From positions 310,001 to 374,000 of the forward strand of contig QEVS01000001.1 of the NCBI GenBank assembly GCA_003577245.1: a DNA stretch of 64,000 nucleotides. The letters are read 5' to 3'. Below the pieces are notes generated by a model. It saw only the letters and a program-made list of their open reading frames with translations. It had not been told where the DNA came from and searched no databases. Both the position numbers and the translations under genes were made by a program. How positions within the stretch are numbered: the first letter of the stretch is position 1; every line of letters starts with the position of its first letter. Shown piece after piece: positions 61,762 to 64,000 of this stretch. This stretch comes from a bacterium. Its GTDB lineage: Bacteria; Chloroflexota; Dehalococcoidia; Tepidiformales; Tepidiformaceae.

Positions 61762-62666
61762 AAGCCGTAGCCTTCAGGCCGCCGCGCGCCCTCGGCGTCC
61801 TCACCGGGGGAGCCTTCACCGTCTGGGCCGTGGTGGTGGCTGCTGTCGCTGCAAGCGTTGCCCTCGCCTCGGCTGTCGAAACAAAGACCTTCGTCGCCTG
61901 GATCGTGGCCGGAACGCTCGCGCTCGCAGCCCTCACGTTCGCTCACTGGACCTACGCGCTCGTCACTCTGGATTACATAATCGACAAGAATACCCTCACA
62001 ATCCGCTGGGGCTTCCGCCGCGTCATCGTTCCCATCGATGCCATTCAGCGCATGGTCCCCGGGAGAACGCTCGATGAGCCCCGCGTCCGCGGCCAGAACT
62101 GGTGGGGATGCCACATCGGCAGCGCCGACGTGAAGCGCATTGGCTTCACCCTCTTCTACTCCACTCACCGCGCCCCCGAAGAGCTCCTCTACGTCGTCAC
62201 AACCGGGGAGTCGTACGCCATCACCGTGCTCGACCAGGCCGCCTTTGCCGAGGAGATCCAGGCCCGCGCCCGCGTCGCCACGGCCGAAGAGCCCCACCCC
62301 CAGCGCTCTTCGGCCACGGGCCTCGCCGCTCTTCCCTTCTGGCGCGACCGCGTGGCCACGACCACGGCCGCCCTTTCCGTCCTGGCGGGCGCGGTGCTGT
62401 TCGGCTACGTCTACTCCCAGTATCCCGGCCTCCCCGATGTAATTCAGCTCAATTTCCCCGCGCTCGGCGGAATCGTCCGCGTTGGCGACAAGAGCGAGCT
62501 TCTGCGCATCGTCTACCTCGGGCTCGGCGTGCTCGCCGTCAACACCACCCTGGGCATCTTCCTGCATGCGCGCGAACGGGCCGCCGGGCTCTGGATGCTC
62601 GCATCGGGAGGCATGCTCCAGTGCGTGCTGCTCGCTGCCGCCATCCTCGCCCTCGAACGAAGCTAG
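61728..62666 (+). CDS. Membrane protein with bacterial PH domain
   Basis: 312 residues: two N-terminal transmembrane helices (GVLTGGAFTVWAVVVAAVAASVALA; FVAWIVAGTLALAALTFAHW), a PH-like domain (ALVTLDYIIDKNTLTIRWGFRRVIVPIDAIQRMVPG...), and two or three C-terminal helices. Such bPH proteins are cell-envelope proteins of unknown role. GTG 61728 is the likeliest start but overlaps ilvE by 34 bases; there is no strong ribosome site. Its stop TAG shares bases with that of the convergent MocR gene. Confidence 0.75.
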   Translation: MHARPRSRRAVEAVAFRPPRALGVLTGGAFTVWAVVVAAVAASVALASAVETKTFVAWIVAGTLALAALTFAHWTYALVTLDYIIDKNTLTIRWGFRRVIVPIDAIQRMVPGRTLDEPRVRGQNWWGCHIGSADVKRIGFTLFYSTHRAPEELLYVVTTGESYAITVLDQAAFAEEIQARARVATAEEPHPQRSSATGLAALPFWRDRVATTTAALSVLAGAVLFGYVYSQYPGLPDVIQLNFPALGGIVRVGDKSELLRIVYLGLGVLAVNTTLGIFLHARERAAGLWMLASGGMLQCVLLAAAILALERS

Positions 62667-64000
62667 GACCGCTCGTTCGCGACCTCCGCCAGCCGCCGTA
62701 TGCCCTCCGCTATCCCGGCCTCGTCCACGCTCGAGTAGCCCATCAGGAACACTGCCCCCGGTGGCGGCGCCTGCGTGTAGTAACCCCGTGCCGAATAGAT
62801 GCCGACGCCGCGGGCCCGGGCGGCCGCGATGAACTCCTCCGCATCGCCGGCTTCTTCCAGCCTGACCAGCACGTGCATGCCGCTCTCCACCCCCATCACC
62901 ACGGCACGTTCGCCGAAGTGCCGGTGAAACGCCTCAAGGAGCGTGTCACGCCGGCGCTGGTACACCTTGCGCATGCGGCGCAGATGGCGCTCAAAGTGGC
63001 CCTCCTCTATGAAGAGCGCCAGCACCGCCTGGTAGAGCAGTGCCACGTGACGGTCGGTCAGCCACTTCGCCCCGCGCACCGCTGGTTGCAGTCGCGGCGG
63101 CGCGACCATGTAGCCGAGCCGGAGCGCGGGCAGCAGCACCTTGGAGAGGGTACCGGTATAGAGAACGGCGCCGTTGCGGTCGAGCCCCTGGAGCGCCGCC
63201 AGCGGCCTGCCCTCGTACCGGAACTCACTGTCGTAGTCGTCCTCGATGATTACGGCGCCCACCCGGCCGGCCCACTGGAGCAGGTCCAGGCGCCTGCTCG
63301 CCGGCATCACGGCCCCCGTCGGAAACTGGTGGGACGGGGTAACGTAGGCGACGCGCGCTTCTTCCGGAAGCGCCTCGACGAGTATCCCCTGGCTGTCGCA
63401 CTCAACTGGCGCCAGCGCCGCTCCATTGGCCAAGAACACGGCGCGAGCGCCCTGGTAGCACGGCTCCTCAATGACCACCGTATCGCCCGGGTCAATTAGA
63501 ATTCGGGCCGCCAGGTCCAGGGCCTGCTGCGAACCGTTCACGATCACCACATCCTCCGCATCGCAGCGAACCCCTCTCGACCTCTGCAGGTAGCGGGAAA
63601 GCGCCTCCCTCAGCCGGGGCAGGCCCTCCGTTGGGCCGTAGCCCAGCAACTCCCTCGGCGGGTAGTCAAGCACACGCTTCGTCAGCATTCGCCAGGCATC
63701 CACCGGGAACTCCTCCAGGGAAGGGGTGCCGTAGCGAAACTCGTACATCGCGCCTTCTTCCTGTGTCCGCACCAACCCGGGCACCTCGCCGCCCATTACC
63801 CGCTCCCCGAATGCCGAGAGCTTCCCGGTACCTGGTTCTTCCCCCCCGGCGGCGCGGTGCTTCGCGGAGTCCTCGGGCCGGAATGCAGCTTCGGGCAGCT
63901 GGGGCGCCACGAATGTCCCCGACCCGTGCCGGGAAGCCAGGTAACCCTCCGCCGCGAGCTGCTCGTAGGCTTCCAGGATGGTGTTCCTGGCCAGCTTGAG
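62663..64000 (-). CDS. MocR-type regulator (GntR winged helix plus aminotransferase), N-terminus off window
   Basis: Open to the right edge. The visible part begins inside a GntR winged helix (LARNTILEAYEQLAAEGYLASRHGSGTFV) and continues as a fold-type I aminotransferase domain: VNGSQQALDLAAR, PCYQGARAVF, IIEDDYDSEFRYEG with the PLP Asp, and Lys in TLSKVLLPALRLG. MocR proteins regulate PLP, GABA or taurine metabolism and respond to PLP/ligand adducts; the target is unknown. The first 60 or so residues of the DNA-binding domain lie beyond the window. Confidence 0.9.
   Translation of the reverse strand, partial: LKLARNTILEAYEQLAAEGYLASRHGSGTFVAPQLPEAAFRPEDSAKHRAAGGEEPGTGKLSAFGERVMGGEVPGLVRTQEEGAMYEFRYGTPSLEEFPVDAWRMLTKRVLDYPPRELLGYGPTEGLPRLREALSRYLQRSRGVRCDAEDVVIVNGSQQALDLAARILIDPGDTVVIEEPCYQGARAVFLANGAALAPVECDSQGILVEALPEEARVAYVTPSHQFPTGAVMPASRRLDLLQWAGRVGAVIIEDDYDSEFRYEGRPLAALQGLDRNGAVLYTGTLSKVLLPALRLGYMVAPPRLQPAVRGAKWLTDRHVALLYQAVLALFIEEGHFERHLRRMRKVYQRRRDTLLEAFHRHFGERAVVMGVESGMHVLVRLEEAGDAEEFIAAARARGVGIYSARGYYTQAPPPGAVFLMGYSSVDEAGIAEGIRRLAEVANERS

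Overview
The window is a compact, very GC-rich bacterial chromosome segment with short gaps and roughly balanced coding on both strands. It carries 57 protein genes and two tRNAs. I see no phage, insertion sequence, CRISPR array, rRNA or plasmid function. The content suggests an aerobic or facultative heterotroph of the Chloroflexota, perhaps class Dehalococcoidia: fused CofG/CofH FO synthase, a zinc-ribbon protein with a Gly-rich tail, two-subunit class I fumarase, methylmalonyl-CoA mutase, acyl-CoA and thiolase/SDR lipid genes, and many start codons placed directly after a TANNNT box. The phylum call is inference; no rRNA is present to test it.

Layout. 1-1.3 kb: left-truncated secreted repeat protein (-). 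1.4-4.5 kb: HAD hydrolase, acyl-CoA dehydrogenase, flavin disulfide oxidoreductase (+). 4.5-10.3 kb: a minus-strand row of limonene-epoxide-hydrolase-like protein, CinA, alpha/beta hydrolase, inositol-phosphatase-like enzyme, nitroreductase and ArgS. 10.4-14.4 kb: ArgG, GH13 alpha-glucosidase, an unknown protein and MgtC-like protein. 14.5-18.5 kb: serine block (class V aminotransferase, SerA, convergent DUF1015 protein). 18.5-22.1 kb: HIT protein, RNase PH, ComEC. 22.3-24.7 kb: thiolase-like/DUF35/SDR operon. 24.7-28.1 kb: atypical response regulator, a 460-bp gap, then lipoprotein, threonine aldolase and an unknown protein. 28.4-30.6 kb: PilZ-like protein, degenerate nucleotidyltransferase and class III cyclase, followed by tRNA-Pro. 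30.8-34.8 kb: TRIC-like channel, rhodanese, three methyltransferases, beta-carbonic anhydrase. 34.8-38.7 kb: FO synthase divergent from an HxlR regulator, then UppP. 38.8-41.6 kb: two SDRs, YbaK deacylase, zinc-ribbon protein, tRNA(CAU). 41.8-49.5 kb: small membrane protein, methylmalonyl-CoA mutase, unknown protein, Lhr helicase and Nei glycosylase. 49.5-56.3 kb: divergent glutamyl-tRNA reductase, fumarase subunits separated by a GNAT gene, a tiny YjfB-like gene, SDR, NadC and NadB. 56.4-64 kb: peptide deformylase, TIGR00725-like protein, enolase, DinB-like protein, unknown protein, lipoprotein, branched-chain aminotransferase, PH-domain membrane protein and a right-truncated MocR regulator.

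The main genome-scale signal is initiation. At least ten genes have a TANNNT -10-like box ending 6-9 bases before an ATG/GTG with no Shine-Dalgarno motif, as expected for leaderless mRNAs. Convergent genes nearly touch or overlap and mostly lack hairpin terminators. The most interesting local leads are the thiolase-like/DUF35/SDR operon with missing catalytic residues, the PilZ-like/nucleotidyltransferase/cyclase cluster with promoter direct repeats, the GNAT inside the fumarase operon, and the DUF1015 protein beside the serine genes. I did not find a convincing new defence or mobile system.
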